Assembly: GCF_014042015.1 (NCBI RefSeq)
Contig: NZ_CP059493.1
Coordinates: forward strand, 3,038,001 to 3,102,000
Length of the DNA stretch: 64,000 bases
Source: Actinotalea sp. JY-7876
Lineage (GTDB): Bacteria > Actinomycetota > Actinomycetes > Actinomycetales > Cellulomonadaceae
Direction of reading: 5' to 3'
A program made the translations under genes and the position numbers. This document shows, piece by piece, positions 33,359 to 43,072 of this stretch. The notes under the pieces were generated by a model, which was not told the origin of the DNA, did not search any database, and saw nothing but the letters and a program-made list of their open reading frames with translations. Position 1 is the stretch's first letter; each line of letters opens with the position of its first letter.

Positions 33359-34876
33359 ATGGCTGACTACATCCTTGCCATCGACCAGGGCACCACGAGC
33401 TCCCGGGCCATCGTGTTCGACCACTCCGGCACCATCGTGGCCACCGGCCAGAAGGAGCACGAGCAGATCTTCCCCAAGCCGGGCTGGGTCGAGCACGACC
33501 CGATGGAGATCTGGACCAACGTGCGCGAGGTGGTCGGCCTCGCGCTGACCCGCGCCAACCTCACGCACCACGACGTGGCCGCCGTCGGCATCACCAACCA
33601 GCGCGAGACCGCCGTCGTGTGGGACCGCACGACGGGCAAGCCGATCTACAACGCGATCGTCTGGCAGGACACGCGCACGCAGAAGATCTGCGACCAGCTC
33701 GCCGCGCTGGGCGGCGGCGCCGAGCGCTACAAGGAGCGCGTCGGGCTCCCGCTGGCCACCTACTTCTCGGGCCCCAAGGTCCGCTGGATCCTCGACAACG
33801 TCGAGGGCGCTCGCGAGAAGGCGGAGCGCGGCGAGCTCGCGTTCGGCAACACGGACGCGTGGGTGCTGTGGAACATGACCGGCGGGACCGACGGCGGCGT
33901 CCACATCACCGACGTCACGAACGCGTCGCGCACGCTGCTCATGAACATCGACTCGCTCACCTGGAACGAGGAGATCGCGCAGGAGATGGGTGTGCCCCTC
34001 TCGATGCTGCCCGAGATCCGGTCCTCGTCCGAGGTGTACGGCAAGGGGCGCCGCGGCGGCATGGTGCCGGACGTGCCGATCGCCGGCATCCTCGGCGACC
34101 AGCAGGCCGCGACGTTCGGCCAGGCCTGCTTCGAGGTGGGCACCGCCAAGAACACGTACGGCACCGGCAACTTCATGCTCCTCAACACGGGCACCGAGCC
34201 GATCCAGTCCAAGAACGGCCTGCTCACGACCGTCTGCTACAAGCTCGGCGAGCAGCCGCAGGTCTACGCGCTCGAGGGCTCGATCGCGGTGACCGGGTCC
34301 CTGGTGCAGTGGATGCGGGACAACCTCGGGCTGATCAAGGACGCTCCCGAGATCGAGAAGCTCGCCGCCACGGTGGACGACAACGGCGGGGCGTACTTCG
34401 TGCCGGCGTTCTCGGGCCTCTTCGCGCCGTACTGGCGCTCGGACGCCCGCGGCGCGCTGGTCGGGCTCACGCGCTACGTCAACAAGGGCCACATCGCCCG
34501 CGCGGCGCTCGAGGCCACGGCGTTCCAGACCCGCGAGGTGCTGGACGCCATGAACGCCGACTCGGGCGTGGACCTCACCGAGCTCAAGGTCGACGGCGGC
34601 ATGATCGCCAACAACCTGCTCATGCAGTTCCAGGCCGACATCCTCGGGGTCCCGGTCGTGCGGCCCCAGGTCGCGGAGACGACGGCGCTCGGCGCGGCCT
34701 ACGCGGCCGGCATCGCCGTCGGCTTCTGGGAGGGCGAGCAGGACGTCATCGACAACTGGGCCGAGGACCGCCGCTGGGAGCCGTCGATGGACGACGCGGA
34801 ACGCGACCGCACGTACCGGAACTGGAAGAAGGCCGTGACGAAGACCTTCGACTGGGTCGACGACGACACGGAGTGA
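33359..34876 (+). CDS. glpK: Glycerol kinase
   Basis: A 505-residue FGGY kinase of exact GlpK length that phosphorylates glycerol to glycerol-3-phosphate. Family blocks include [62 protein letters not shown] and [20 protein letters not shown]. The ATG has GAAGGACTGAC ahead. It is last in the glp operon and is followed by a 13-bp terminator stem. Confidence 0.97.
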   Translation: MADYILAIDQGTTSSRAIVFDHSGTIVATGQKEHEQIFPKPGWVEHDPMEIWTNVREVVGLALTRANLTHHDVAAVGITNQRETAVVWDRTTGKPIYNAIVWQDTRTQKICDQLAALGGGAERYKERVGLPLATYFSGPKVRWILDNVEGAREKAERGELAFGNTDAWVLWNMTGGTDGGVHITDVTNASRTLLMNIDSLTWNEEIAQEMGVPLSMLPEIRSSSEVYGKGRRGGMVPDVPIAGILGDQQAATFGQACFEVGTAKNTYGTGNFMLLNTGTEPIQSKNGLLTTVCYKLGEQPQVYALEGSIAVTGSLVQWMRDNLGLIKDAPEIEKLAATVDDNGGAYFVPAFSGLFAPYWRSDARGALVGLTRYVNKGHIARAALEATAFQTREVLDAMNADSGVDLTELKVDGGMIANNLLMQFQADILGVPVVRPQVAETTALGAAYAAGIAVGFWEGEQDVIDNWAEDRRWEPSMDDAERDRTYRNWKKAVTKTFDWVDDDTE

Positions 34877-34919
34877 CCCACCCCGCGGGGTGACCCGCGA
34901 CGTCGTCCTACCGGTTCAG

Positions 34920-34949
34920 GAGGGGCCCGGCCAGCAGGCCGGGCCCCTC
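34920..34949. terminator. Two-way terminator between glpK and the MarR gene
   Basis: GAGGGGCCCGGCC (34920-34932) and GGCCGGGCCCCTC (34937-34949) pair perfectly around AGCA. On the plus strand TCTGCCGT follows. The flanking genes converge on it. Confidence 0.8.
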
Positions 34950-34967
34950 TGCCGTCCCCGTGCGCGG

Positions 34968-35471
34968 TCAGCCGGGCGGGTCCGTCACCGACGCGAGGAG
35001 CGTCCGGAGGAGGTCGTCGAGACGACGGCGCTCGGCGTCGGAGAGCCCCGAGGCGAGCCGCCGCTGTGTCTCGAGGCCGGCGGCGACGGCGGCGTCGACC
35101 ACGTCGCGACCGCGCTCGGTCAGCGACACGAGCAGGGCTCGACGGTCGGCCGGGTCCGGCGACCGGCGCACGAGGCCGGCACGCTCGAGGCGGTCGATCC
35201 GGCCGGTCGTCCCGCCCGAGGTCAGCATGAGGCTCGCGGTCAGGCCCGACGGCGACAGCGCGAACGGCTCCCCGGAGCGACGCAGGGTCGCGAGCACGTC
35301 GAAGTCGGCGCGCGTGATGCCGTGCTGCGCGTACGTCGCCTCCACCGCGTCGCCGGAGAGGCGCGAGATCCGGTAGATGCGGCCGAAGAGGCCCATGGGC
35401 CGGGTGTCGAGCTCGGGCCGCTCGGCGGCCCACTGCTCGAGGATCCGGTCGACGCCGTCCGGTGCTGCCAT
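34968..35471 (-). CDS. MarR-family regulator of the adjacent exporter
   Basis: A 167-residue winged-helix regulator. LFGRIYRISRLSGDAVEATYAQHGITRADFDVLATLRR leads into the HTH (LSPSGLTASLMLTSGGTTGRIDRLERAGLVRRSPDPADRRALLVSLTERG) and dimerising helices. It is divergent from an EamA transporter gene, 76 nt apart, with a perfect palindrome between. It probably represses the transporter and itself and is released by a small aromatic or drug ligand (inference). Confidence 0.9.
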   Translation of the reverse strand: MAAPDGVDRILEQWAAERPELDTRPMGLFGRIYRISRLSGDAVEATYAQHGITRADFDVLATLRRSGEPFALSPSGLTASLMLTSGGTTGRIDRLERAGLVRRSPDPADRRALLVSLTERGRDVVDAAVAAGLETQRRLASGLSDAERRRLDDLLRTLLASVTDPPG

Positions 35472-35512
35472 GGCTCGGATGATGCCACGGTCTCGACAGA
35501 TGTCCTAGCGGT

Positions 35513-35536
35513 AAGTATCTTGCTCCTAAGATACTT
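35513..35536. promoter_or_regulatory. MarR operator
   Basis: AAGTATCTT (35513-35521), 6 nt, then AAGATACTT (35528-35536) form a perfect inverted repeat with 9-bp arms, unusually AT-rich for this DNA. It ends 11 nt before the EamA start and covers the likely promoter. Confidence 0.85.
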
Positions 35537-35547
35537 AGGAGGATGAG

Positions 35548-36471
35548 ATGTCGAGGCTGTCGCTCCTGCTCGTCACCGCCGTGGCACCCGCGGTCTGGGG
35601 CACGACGTACGCGACGACCACTCTCCTGCTCCCGCTGGACCGTCCGCTCCTCGCCGCGACGCTCCGCGCGCTGCCCGCGGGCCTCCTCCTCCTCGCCGTC
35701 GGTCGGCGCCTGCCGCGCGGGTCGTGGTGGTGGCGCGCGACCGTCCTCGGGGCGCTCAACATCGGCGTCTTCTTCGCCCTGCTCTTCCTCGCGGCCTACC
35801 GCCTGCCGGGCGGCGTCGCGGCGACGCTCGGGGCGGTGCAGCCGCTCGTCGTCGCCGGCCTGTCCGCCCTGGTGCTGCACGAGCGGGTCCGGGCGCGGAC
35901 CGTGGTCGCAGGCCTGGTCGGCGTCGTCGGCGTTGCCCTCCTGGTGCTGCGCGCGAGCGCGCGGCTCGACACCGTCGGCGTGGTCGCCGGGCTCGTCGCG
36001 ACCGGGGCGATGGCACTCGGGCTCGTCCTCACCCGTCGCTGGGGACGGCCGGTCGGCCTGCTCACCGCGACGGCGTGGCAGCTGACCGCCGGCGGGCTGC
36101 TCCTCGTGCCGATGCTGCTCGTGGCCGAAGGGCTACCCGCGCACCTCACCGGGCGGAACCTGGCCGGCTTCGCGTACCTCACGCTCGTGGGCACGGCGCT
36201 CGCGTACGCGCTGTGGTTCCGAGGGCTCGAGCGGCTGTCGCCGACGCACGTCTCGTTCCTCGGCCTGCTCAGCCCGCTGGTCGCGACCGCCGTCGGCGTC
36301 CTCGCGCTCGGCGAGCGCCTGACGCCGTGGCAGGTGCTCGGCGCCGCCCTCGCCCTCGCGGGCCTCGTCGCCGCCCAGCTCCCCTCCCGCGCGACCCGCC
36401 GGGCGACCCGCGAGGCGGCCGGGGCGGTTGCCGGGCGGGGGTGGGCTGGGAGGATGGCCGGATGCGAGTGA
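35548..36471 (+). CDS. EamA/DMT-family transporter
   Basis: A 307-residue membrane protein with ten hydrophobic segments arranged as two EamA repeats (about 5-130 and 140-275). It has AVWGTTYATTTLLLP near the N-terminus and FRGLERLSPTHVSFLGLLSPLVATAVGVLALGE in the second repeat. The DMT superfamily exports metabolites or drugs. The MarR gene and operator next door suggest inducible efflux. The ATG follows AGGAGGATGAG. It overlaps the epimerase gene by 10 bp. Confidence 0.9.
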   Translation: MSRLSLLLVTAVAPAVWGTTYATTTLLLPLDRPLLAATLRALPAGLLLLAVGRRLPRGSWWWRATVLGALNIGVFFALLFLAAYRLPGGVAATLGAVQPLVVAGLSALVLHERVRARTVVAGLVGVVGVALLVLRASARLDTVGVVAGLVATGAMALGLVLTRRWGRPVGLLTATAWQLTAGGLLLVPMLLVAEGLPAHLTGRNLAGFAYLTLVGTALAYALWFRGLERLSPTHVSFLGLLSPLVATAVGVLALGERLTPWQVLGAALALAGLVAAQLPSRATRRATREAAGAVAGRGWAGRMAGCE

Positions 36472-37346
36472 CTGTCACGGGTGCGTTCGGCAAGGCGGGG
36501 CGGGTGGCCGTCGAGGACCTCGTCGCGCACGGGTACGAGGTCCTCGCCACGGACGTCGCCGGGCCACCCGGGGCCGACGCCGGCCTCGCCGCGGACCTCC
36601 TCGTCGCGGACCTCACCGACTACGGGCAGGTCGTCGAGGTCCTGGCGGGCTCGGACGCCGTCGTGCACCTCGGCAACATCCCGGCGCCCGGCCGGACCAC
36701 GGGCCCCGAGACGCTGCACCGCAACCAGGCGATGAACGCGAACGTCTTCCTCGCGGCCGCGCGGCTGGGGCTGCGGCGCGTGGTGTGGGCGTCGAGCGAG
36801 ACCACGCTCGGGCTCCCGTTCGACGACGCGCCGCCGCGCTACCTGCCCGTCGACGAGGCGCACTTCCCGCACCCGACGACGGAGTACGCGCTCTCCAAGG
36901 TGCTCGGCGAGCAGATGGCGGAGCACGTCTCGGCGTGGTCGGGCATCCCGTTCGTCGGGCTGCGGATCTCCAACATCCACCGGCCGCAGGACTACGCCGC
37001 CGTGCCTGACTACTGGCCAGACGCGCGGTCGCGCGCCTGGAACGCGTGGGGGTACGTGGACGTGCGCGACGTCGCCCAGGCGTGCCGGCTCGCGCTCGAG
37101 GCGACGACGACGGGGTCCCGCAACGTCATCGTGGCCGCGGCCGACACGATCATGGACCGGCCGTCCGCCGAGCTCGTGGCCGAGGTGTTCGGCGACGTGC
37201 CCCTCACGCGCGAGCTCGGCGAGTTCGAGACGCTGCTGGCGATCGACGCCGCGCGCGAGCTGCTCGGCTACGAGCCCGCGCACTCCTGGCGGGACGAGCT
37301 CGGGCCCCACGGCGAGGCGCCCGACGTCGTGCCGTCGCCGAGCTGA
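36462..37346 (+). CDS. NAD-dependent epimerase/dehydratase, uronate-dehydrogenase-like
   Basis: A 294-residue extended SDR. The Rossmann loop is VTVTGAFGKAGRVAVEDLVAHGYEVLATD; the catalytic Tyr-x3-Lys is in TEYALSKVLGEQ, with WASSETTLGLP before it. Length and the GSDAVVHLGNIPAP, GLRISNIHRP and WGYVDVRDVAQA blocks resemble the NAD-binding epimerase group that includes uronate dehydrogenases. A sugar-acid role would fit the following genes, but this is inference. The ATG overlaps the transporter's stop region. Confidence 0.8.
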   Translation: MRVTVTGAFGKAGRVAVEDLVAHGYEVLATDVAGPPGADAGLAADLLVADLTDYGQVVEVLAGSDAVVHLGNIPAPGRTTGPETLHRNQAMNANVFLAAARLGLRRVVWASSETTLGLPFDDAPPRYLPVDEAHFPHPTTEYALSKVLGEQMAEHVSAWSGIPFVGLRISNIHRPQDYAAVPDYWPDARSRAWNAWGYVDVRDVAQACRLALEATTTGSRNVIVAAADTIMDRPSAELVAEVFGDVPLTRELGEFETLLAIDAARELLGYEPAHSWRDELGPHGEAPDVVPSPS

Positions 37347-37352
37347 CGCACA

Positions 37353-37396
37353 CGCCGAGGTCGCTGGTTCGAGTGCACGAACCAGCGACCTCGGCG
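37353..37396. terminator. Perfect 19-bp hairpin between convergent genes
   Basis: CGCCGAGGTCGCTGGTTCG (37353-37371) and its exact complement (37378-37396) flank a 6-nt loop. It fills nearly the whole 54-nt gap between the epimerase and ABC permease stops. Confidence 0.8.
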
Positions 37397-37400
37397 GACG

Positions 37401-38336
37401 TCAGTCGTCGCGCGCGTCCTTGACGCGGGCGACGAGCTGGGTGGGGCTCACGTAGCGCAGGGCCACGATGAGGATGACCATCATGGTCGCGGTGTAGACC
37501 ACGGCCATCGAGGAGACGAGCTGGCGCGCCTCGCCGCCGCCCGAGGCGGTCATCGCCCGGTAGATCGCGACGACGAGCGTGTCGGACTCCGGGCCGGAGA
37601 CCAGGTACGTCAGCTCGAACATGCCGACGGTGCGCACCAGGACCAGCACGGCCGCCGCGAGGATGCCGGGCACCAGCAGCGGGCCCAGGATCCTCGTGAA
37701 GACCGTCCGCAGCGAGGCGCCCGACATCCGCGCGGCGCTCTCGATCGACGGGTTGATCTGCTCGATGAACGGCGTCATGGTCATGATCACGAACGGCACC
37801 GACGGCACCATGTTGACCAGGATCACGGCCGTCAGGCTGCGACCGAGCCCGGCGTTGTACATGACCGTCGCGAGCGGGATGCCGTACGTGATCGGCGGCA
37901 TGAGCACCGGCAGCAGGAACAGCAGGGTCAGCACGCGCTTGAACGGGAAGTTCCGGCGCGCGAGCAGGTACGCCGCCGGCACCCCGATGAGGACCGACGC
38001 CGCGATGACCGTCACCGCGACGACGAGCGTCACGCCGATGACCTGCGCCATCCCGAAGCGTTCCCACGCGCCGAGGTAGAAGCTCCCCGACCACGCCTCC
38101 GGCAGCCACGAGTCGAACCACGGCTTGCCGAAGGAGTCGACGACGACGCTCGTGATGATCCCGATGAGGAACACGAAGAACGCGGCCACCAGCGCCCACA
38201 CGACCCACGTCGTGGGGCGTGCGACGAGCGCCTTCTCCCCCGGCGGCAGGCCGGCCCCGCGACGGCGCTTGCGCTCGGGCGGAGGCAGCGGCAGGTCGAC
38301 GCCGGCTGCGGTCGTGTGCCCGGTCTGCGTCGCCAT
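37401..38336 (-). CDS. ABC transporter permease (spermidine/iron-type), second subunit
   Basis: A 311-residue inner-membrane protein with six segments after a basic 40-residue cytoplasmic tail. The coupling-loop motif is INPSIESAARMSGASLRTVFTRILGPLLVPGI (EAA-x3-G type). It belongs to the PotC/FbpB-like permeases that handle polyamines, iron, thiamine or phosphonates. The partner permease gene overlaps by 1 bp. It is the last gene in SBP-ATPase-permease-permease. Confidence 0.88.
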   Translation of the reverse strand: MATQTGHTTAAGVDLPLPPPERKRRRGAGLPPGEKALVARPTTWVVWALVAAFFVFLIGIITSVVVDSFGKPWFDSWLPEAWSGSFYLGAWERFGMAQVIGVTLVVAVTVIAASVLIGVPAAYLLARRNFPFKRVLTLLFLLPVLMPPITYGIPLATVMYNAGLGRSLTAVILVNMVPSVPFVIMTMTPFIEQINPSIESAARMSGASLRTVFTRILGPLLVPGILAAAVLVLVRTVGMFELTYLVSGPESDTLVVAIYRAMTASGGGEARQLVSSMAVVYTATMMVILIVALRYVSPTQLVARVKDARDD

Positions 38337-39283
38337 CAGCCCTTCCCTCCGGTCGATCCCTTGTACATGAACGAGCGCCAGAGCATGACGACCGCGATGA
38401 CCACGAGCTCGACGAGCCCCATCATCACCGCGATGGTGGAGGCCATCGGGTAGTCGTTCTGCTCACCGAAGGCGCGGAACGCCATGAGCGACATGACACG
38501 CGTCTCCCCCATGGCGTCACCGACGAGGCGGGCCGAGGGGAACACGCTGAACGCGAGGACGAACGTGAGGATGAACGTCGTCGCGAGGCCCGGCGCCAGG
38601 AGCGGGAGGACGATGCGGCGGAACCGCTGCGCCCAGTTGGCGCCCATCGTCTTCGCGGCCGCCTCGATCGACGGGTCGATCCCCGACAGGTACGAGGTGA
38701 TCAGCAGGAAGGCGAAGGGGAACCCGGAGATGACCAGCGAGAAGACGACGCCCCAGTAGTTGTTCACCAGCTGGAGCGGCTCGTCGATGATCCCGCTCGA
38801 GACCAGGAACCGGTTGAGCCAGCCCTGACGCCCCGCGAAGATCAGCAGGCCCTGCGCGGTGAGGACCGTGCCGAGCGTGATGGGCAGCACGAGCAGCGTC
38901 GTCAGGAGCTTCTTGCCGCGGAACTTGTGGCGCAGCTTGTACGCCACGGGGATCGACGCCAGGACGTTGAACAGCGCCACGGGCAGTGCCAGGCGCATCG
39001 TCAGGTAGATGGAGTCGAAGACGAACGAGTCCCCGAAGAAGGCGCGGTAGTTCGCGAACGCACCGCCACCCCACTGGTCCTGGATCCAGAACGCCGGCTG
39101 GAACGTGAGGCCGATCCCGTACGTGAACGGGTAGATGAACAGCACGACGGTGAACAGCAGCGCCGGCAGCAGCATGAGCAGCGAGCCGTCGACGCCGCGC
39201 TCCGCGAGCCGGTGCTTGAGGCTCGCCGTGCTCTTCTCGCGCCGGGGGGCGCGGCCCCCCGGCGTCGGCCGGGCCACGCTCAC
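38336..39283 (-). CDS. ABC transporter permease (spermidine/iron-type), first subunit
   Basis: A 315-residue inner-membrane protein with six segments. Family features are YPFTYGIGLTFQPAF after the first segment and the EAA loop IDPSIEAAAKTMGANWAQRFRRIVLPLLAPGL. It pairs with the next permease to form the pore. The start overlaps the ATPase stop by 4 bp. Its substrate follows that of the binding protein; sugar-acid context suggests an aldonate or uronate, which would be unusual for this transporter class. Confidence 0.88.
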   Translation of the reverse strand: MSVARPTPGGRAPRREKSTASLKHRLAERGVDGSLLMLLPALLFTVVLFIYPFTYGIGLTFQPAFWIQDQWGGGAFANYRAFFGDSFVFDSIYLTMRLALPVALFNVLASIPVAYKLRHKFRGKKLLTTLLVLPITLGTVLTAQGLLIFAGRQGWLNRFLVSSGIIDEPLQLVNNYWGVVFSLVISGFPFAFLLITSYLSGIDPSIEAAAKTMGANWAQRFRRIVLPLLAPGLATTFILTFVLAFSVFPSARLVGDAMGETRVMSLMAFRAFGEQNDYPMASTIAVMMGLVELVVIAVVMLWRSFMYKGSTGGKG

Positions 39284-40422
39284 CGCCTGACCTCCGCGAG
39301 CTCGCGTTCCTCGGGGGACAGCGCGCTCGGGTCCACGGCGTCCGCGGGGTAGACCAGCACGCGCGACGGGTCCGCCGTGAGATCGACCGTGTGGCCGAGG
39401 ACCGGCGGGTGGTCCGCGTGCACGTGCAGCAGCTGGCCCTGCGGTGTCGTCGCCCCGACCGCGAACTCCCGGCCGTGGTACTCGACCGTCACGACGTCCG
39501 CACTGACCGCGTTGCCGCCGACCTGGGGCGCCGTCGGCGAGACGACGACCAGGTCCTCGGGCCGGATGGCGACGCGGACCAGCGCGCCGACGGCGACGGG
39601 CTCGGGCGCGGTGCCGTGCAGCCGGATCCCCTGCCCCTCGACCGTGACGACGTCGCCGGCGACCGCCGAGACCGTCAGGTCCACGAGGTTGCGGTAGCCC
39701 ATGAAGTCCGCGACGTGCCAGTTCACCGGGTGCTTGTGCAGCTGCTCGGGCGTGCCGACCTGCTGCACCCGCCCCTCGCGCAGCACCACGAGGCGGTCGG
39801 CCATCGACAGGGCCTCCTCCTGGTCGTGCGTCACGTAGATGGTGGTCAGGCCCAGCGACTGGTGCAGCCGCCGGATCTCGGTGCGCATCTCGAGCCGCAG
39901 CTTGGCGTCGAGGTTGGACAGCGGCTCGTCCATGAGGACGAGCCGCGGCTCCGTCACGACGGCGCGCGCGATCGCGACGCGCTGCTGCTGACCGCCCGAG
40001 AGCTGGCCCGGCAGCTTCTTCGCGTGCTGCTCGAGCTTGACCAGCGCGACCGCCTCGGCGACGCGGCGCTTGGTCTCCTCCTTGGAGACCTTGCGCATCT
40101 GGAGGCCGAACGCGATGTTCTTCTCGACGCTGAGGTGCGGGAAGAGCGCGTAGTTCTGGAACACCATGCCGAACCCGCGGTTCTCGGCCGGCACGGTGTC
40201 GACGCGCTTGCCGTCGATGAGGATCTGCCCGTGGGTCAGCGGCAGCAGACCCGCGATGCAGTTGAGGGCGGTGGACTTCCCGCAGCCTGACGGCCCGAGC
40301 AGGGCGATGAACTCGCCCGCCCGGACCGTCAGGTCGAGGTCCGCCAGCGCCGTCTGACCACCGAAGCTCCGACCGACGCCCTGGAGCTCCAACGACTCGA
40401 ACTTGCCGGCAGCAATGGCCAT
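39280..40422 (-). CDS. ABC transporter ATP-binding protein (PotA-like)
   Basis: A 380-residue protein: one ABC domain with Walker A GPSGCGKST (43-51), signature LSGGQQQRVAIARA, Walker B RLVLMDEPLSNLDAKLR and H-loop THDQEEA, followed by a C-terminal TOBE-type regulatory domain from about 250. This layout is usual for spermidine/iron/sulfate-type importers. It starts 2 nt after the binding-protein stop and overlaps the first permease by 4 bp. Confidence 0.93.
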   Translation of the reverse strand: MAIAAGKFESLELQGVGRSFGGQTALADLDLTVRAGEFIALLGPSGCGKSTALNCIAGLLPLTHGQILIDGKRVDTVPAENRGFGMVFQNYALFPHLSVEKNIAFGLQMRKVSKEETKRRVAEAVALVKLEQHAKKLPGQLSGGQQQRVAIARAVVTEPRLVLMDEPLSNLDAKLRLEMRTEIRRLHQSLGLTTIYVTHDQEEALSMADRLVVLREGRVQQVGTPEQLHKHPVNWHVADFMGYRNLVDLTVSAVAGDVVTVEGQGIRLHGTAPEPVAVGALVRVAIRPEDLVVVSPTAPQVGGNAVSADVVTVEYHGREFAVGATTPQGQLLHVHADHPPVLGHTVDLTADPSRVLVYPADAVDPSALSPEERELAEVRR

Positions 40423-40424
40423 GA

Positions 40425-41672
40425 TCAGTTGGCCTCGAACTTCCCGGCGCCGACCTCGCGGTCCCAGATGTCGAACGCGACGACGATCGACGCGGCGTCG
40501 AGCTGCGTCTGCGCCTCGTGCGTCTCGATCGCCTCGTCGTACCAGTCGCGCGAGAACTCCTCGATGACGGCCTGCGTGTCCTCGGGCGCCAGGTCGAGGG
40601 TCGCGCCCTCGATCGACGGGCCCGGGTAGTGGTAGCCGTTGTCGTACGCCTTGGCGTTCTGCTCGGGCGTCAGCAGGTCGTTGAGGAGCAGCAGGATCGC
40701 GGACATCTTGTCCGCCGACTGGCCCTGCGGGACGACCGCGAAGTGCGAGTCGCTGATGAAGGTGTAGTCCTCGAACTCGGCGACCTCGAGCGTGTTGGGC
40801 GCGCGGCCGTCGGCGCGGGGCTCGATGTCCCAGCCCATCGTGATCGGCGTCAGCGCCCAGGTGCCGTCCGACATGTTCGTGATGACCTGGCCGGTGCCCG
40901 TCGGGTACGTGTCGACGTACTGGTCGAGCTCCTTGAGGAACGCCCAGGTCTTGTCCCAGCCGTTCTCCGGGTCGCGCGGGTCCTCGTCACCGAGGATGTA
41001 CGGCAGGCCCTGGAGCCACGTGCGGCCCGGGCCGGAGTTCGCGGGGCGCGCGTAACCGAACTTGCCGGGGTTGGCCTCCGCCCACTCCAGGAGCTCCTCG
41101 GGCGTGCTCGGCACGTCCGACGTCGGCAGCTGGTCGGGGTTGTAGCTGAGCAGCGGGCCGCCCGGGGTCCACGAGAGCAGCACGCCGTGACCCTGCGAGA
41201 GCTCCTGCATGTCGGCGGCGGGCGCGAGGTAGTTGTCCATGTTGCCGAGCCGGTCGCCGTACTCCTCGGCGATCGGGATCCACAGCTCCTCGCCGATGCC
41301 TGCCGAGAGGGCGTCGTTGCCCGTCAGCACCAGGTCGATCTGCAGGTTGTTCGTGTCGACCTGCGGCTTGAGGGCGCCGACCAGGTCGGGCGAGGCGCCC
41401 GTCTCGAACGTGACCGACGCAATGACGTCGGGGTTCTCCTCGGCGTAGTCCTCGATGGCGCCCTGGAACAGCTTCAGCACGCCGCCGACGTCGTGGATGG
41501 TCAGGTCGACCGGCTCCGACGGCGTCTCGGGGATCTCGTCGCCCCCCTCCCCGGCGGCGGCGGACTCCTCGCCCTCGGGTCGCTGCGTGTTCTCGGGGGC
41601 CGCGCAGGCCGTGAGCAGCAGCCCGAGGGCCGCGACTCCGGCCACCAGGTGCAGGTGCTTGGTCGTTCGCAT
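40425..41672 (-). CDS. Extracellular solute-binding lipoprotein
   Basis: A 415-residue type II binding protein with a lipoprotein signal (VAALGLLLTAC, Cys23) and a Glu/Gly-rich linker. The mature part begins VDLTIHDVGGVLKLFQGAIEDYAEENPD and includes WTPGGPLLSYNPDQLP and GYARPANSGPGRTWLQGLPYILGDEDP. It captures the ligand for the ATPase and permeases downstream. I do not recognise the exact subfamily. LacI control and a D-mannonate dehydratase across the promoter suggest an acidic sugar, but polyamine-type ligands cannot be excluded. It lies 64 nt after lacI, across a hairpin. Confidence 0.85.
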   Translation of the reverse strand: MRTTKHLHLVAGVAALGLLLTACAAPENTQRPEGEESAAAGEGGDEIPETPSEPVDLTIHDVGGVLKLFQGAIEDYAEENPDVIASVTFETGASPDLVGALKPQVDTNNLQIDLVLTGNDALSAGIGEELWIPIAEEYGDRLGNMDNYLAPAADMQELSQGHGVLLSWTPGGPLLSYNPDQLPTSDVPSTPEELLEWAEANPGKFGYARPANSGPGRTWLQGLPYILGDEDPRDPENGWDKTWAFLKELDQYVDTYPTGTGQVITNMSDGTWALTPITMGWDIEPRADGRAPNTLEVAEFEDYTFISDSHFAVVPQGQSADKMSAILLLLNDLLTPEQNAKAYDNGYHYPGPSIEGATLDLAPEDTQAVIEEFSRDWYDEAIETHEAQTQLDAASIVVAFDIWDREVGAGKFEAN

Positions 41673-41696
41673 GGGCCTTCCTTCTCTCTGTGCTGT

Positions 41697-41718
41697 CGCC
41701 CGACGTCGTCGTCGGGCG
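41697..41718 (-). terminator. Hairpin between lacI and the binding-protein gene
   Basis: CGCCCGAC and GTCGGGCG pair perfectly around GTCGTC, 19-40 nt after the LacI stop. It may partly terminate the lacI transcript and protect the start of the ABC message. Confidence 0.45.
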
Positions 41719-41736
41719 GTAGGAGGGGGATCGTGG

Positions 41737-42768
41737 TCAGGTCGTGATGGCGCCCGCGTGCAGACGGACGTCGGCGCCGTGCGCGGAGGCCGGCGGGCCG
41801 GTGCTCTCGCGCACGACGAGCTGGACGGAGAGCTCCTGCACGGTGCGGGCCGCGGGGACGTCGTCGCGCACCTCCGAGAGCAGGAGGTCGACGGCGGCGC
41901 GCCCGCTCTCCATGCGGGGCACCTCGACGCTCGTGAGCGCGGGCGAGGTCAGCGCCGCGACGGGGACGTTGTCGACGCCGACCACGCTCACGTCCTGGGG
42001 TACGCGCACGCCGCGCTGGCGCAGGCGCTCGAGGAGGCCGAGGGCGAGCAGGTCGTTGTAGGCGAGCACGGCGCTCGCCCCGGACGCGATGAGGATGTCG
42101 GCCGCGGCGACGCCGCCCGAGACGTACGGGCGGAAGCTGCCCAGCTCGACCAGCTCGAGCGCGAGCTCCTCGCCCGCCACGCGGAAGGCCGCGAGGCGCT
42201 CGCCGTGGGACCACGAGTCACGCGGCCCGCCGACGTACGCGACCCTCGTGTGCCCGAGCGCGCGCAGGTGGTGCAGGGCCTGCCGCACCCCGTCGGCGTT
42301 GTCGACCGTCACGGCCGGGATGGCGCCGCAGCGCCGGTTGACCAGGACGAGGCGGAACTCGCGTGCGAGGCCGGCGATGACGTCGTCGGACGCGCGGGGC
42401 GAGCACAGCACGGTCCCGTCGACGCGGCTGGCCATGTTGCGCACGAGCTCGGCCTCCTGGCCGGAGTGCTCGTCGGAGTCGGCGACCAGGAGCGCGTAGC
42501 CCGCGGCCTGCGCGCGCTTCTGCACGCCCTTGGTCACGGACGTGAAGTACGGGTTCTCGAGGTCCGGGACGACCAGGCCCAGCGTCCCGGTGCGGCCGGT
42601 GATGAGGCTGCGCGCGGCGGGGTTGGCGCGGTAGCCCAGGGCGTGCGCCGCCGCGAGCACCCTGTCCCGGGTGCCGGGCGCGACCTGGTCGGGCCGCGCG
42701 AGCGTGCGGGAGACGGTCGAGACGGAGACACCCGCCATGCGGGCCACGTCTCGTGCGCTCACCGCCAT
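41737..42768 (-). CDS. LacI-family regulator of the ABC importer and mannonate dehydratase
   Basis: A 343-residue repressor. The [46 protein letters not shown] and hinge [28 protein letters not shown] precede a binding-protein-like effector domain with [23 protein letters not shown]. It is upstream of the ABC genes on the same strand and divergent from manD. The palindrome at 42819-42832 lies between. Control of both directions is the simplest reading. The effector is unknown. Confidence 0.9.
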   Translation of the reverse strand: MAVSARDVARMAGVSVSTVSRTLARPDQVAPGTRDRVLAAAHALGYRANPAARSLITGRTGTLGLVVPDLENPYFTSVTKGVQKRAQAAGYALLVADSDEHSGQEAELVRNMASRVDGTVLCSPRASDDVIAGLAREFRLVLVNRRCGAIPAVTVDNADGVRQALHHLRALGHTRVAYVGGPRDSWSHGERLAAFRVAGEELALELVELGSFRPYVSGGVAAADILIASGASAVLAYNDLLALGLLERLRQRGVRVPQDVSVVGVDNVPVAALTSPALTSVEVPRMESGRAAVDLLLSEVRDDVPAARTVQELSVQLVVRESTGPPASAHGADVRLHAGAITT

Positions 42769-43072
42769 CGGTGCACCTCCGTCGCCGGGTCACCTCGGTG
42801 TGACCAGGCGCACAGTCTTGCAATCCATTGCACCGATCTGTCAAGCGCCGTGTCAGAACTGCAACCTTCGGCTGCGTCGGCATCCGGGAGTCCTCCCTGA
42901 TGTCGCAGGTCAGCCGCCACTGCCGGGCGAGACACCTTGCCACCGCGATGCCGGGCGCGGCATCATCCGTGTTTCAGACCTTGCTCAGACCGTCGACGAG
43001 GACACCCATGAGCCACGCAGGACCTGCCCCGTCCGCGCGCCGCGCGCGCCGCCGCGTCCCGGGACCGACGCG
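42769..43072. promoter_or_regulatory. Divergent lacI/manD promoter region
   Basis: This 304-nt gap holds no credible gene. It contains GGTCAC-N6-GTGACC (42788-42805), a perfect 6-bp inverted repeat in the lacI leader. It also has TGCAATCCATTGCA (42819-42832), a perfect LacI-type palindrome with a 2-nt centre, about 51 nt upstream of lacI. Further toward manD are several GCC-rich repeats but no second palindrome that I can see. Confidence 0.65.

Noticed and set aside
28669-34492. Two overlapping frames of about 1300-1500 codons on opposite strands over the glp region
   Set aside because: Both run through SorC, glpD, glpF and glpK in wrong frames and show only Arg/Ala/Asp-rich sequence.
42833-43072. 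Possible small gene between lacI and manD
   Set aside because: Short frames exist but none has a ribosome site, codon bias or a recognisable product; the region reads as promoter/leader.
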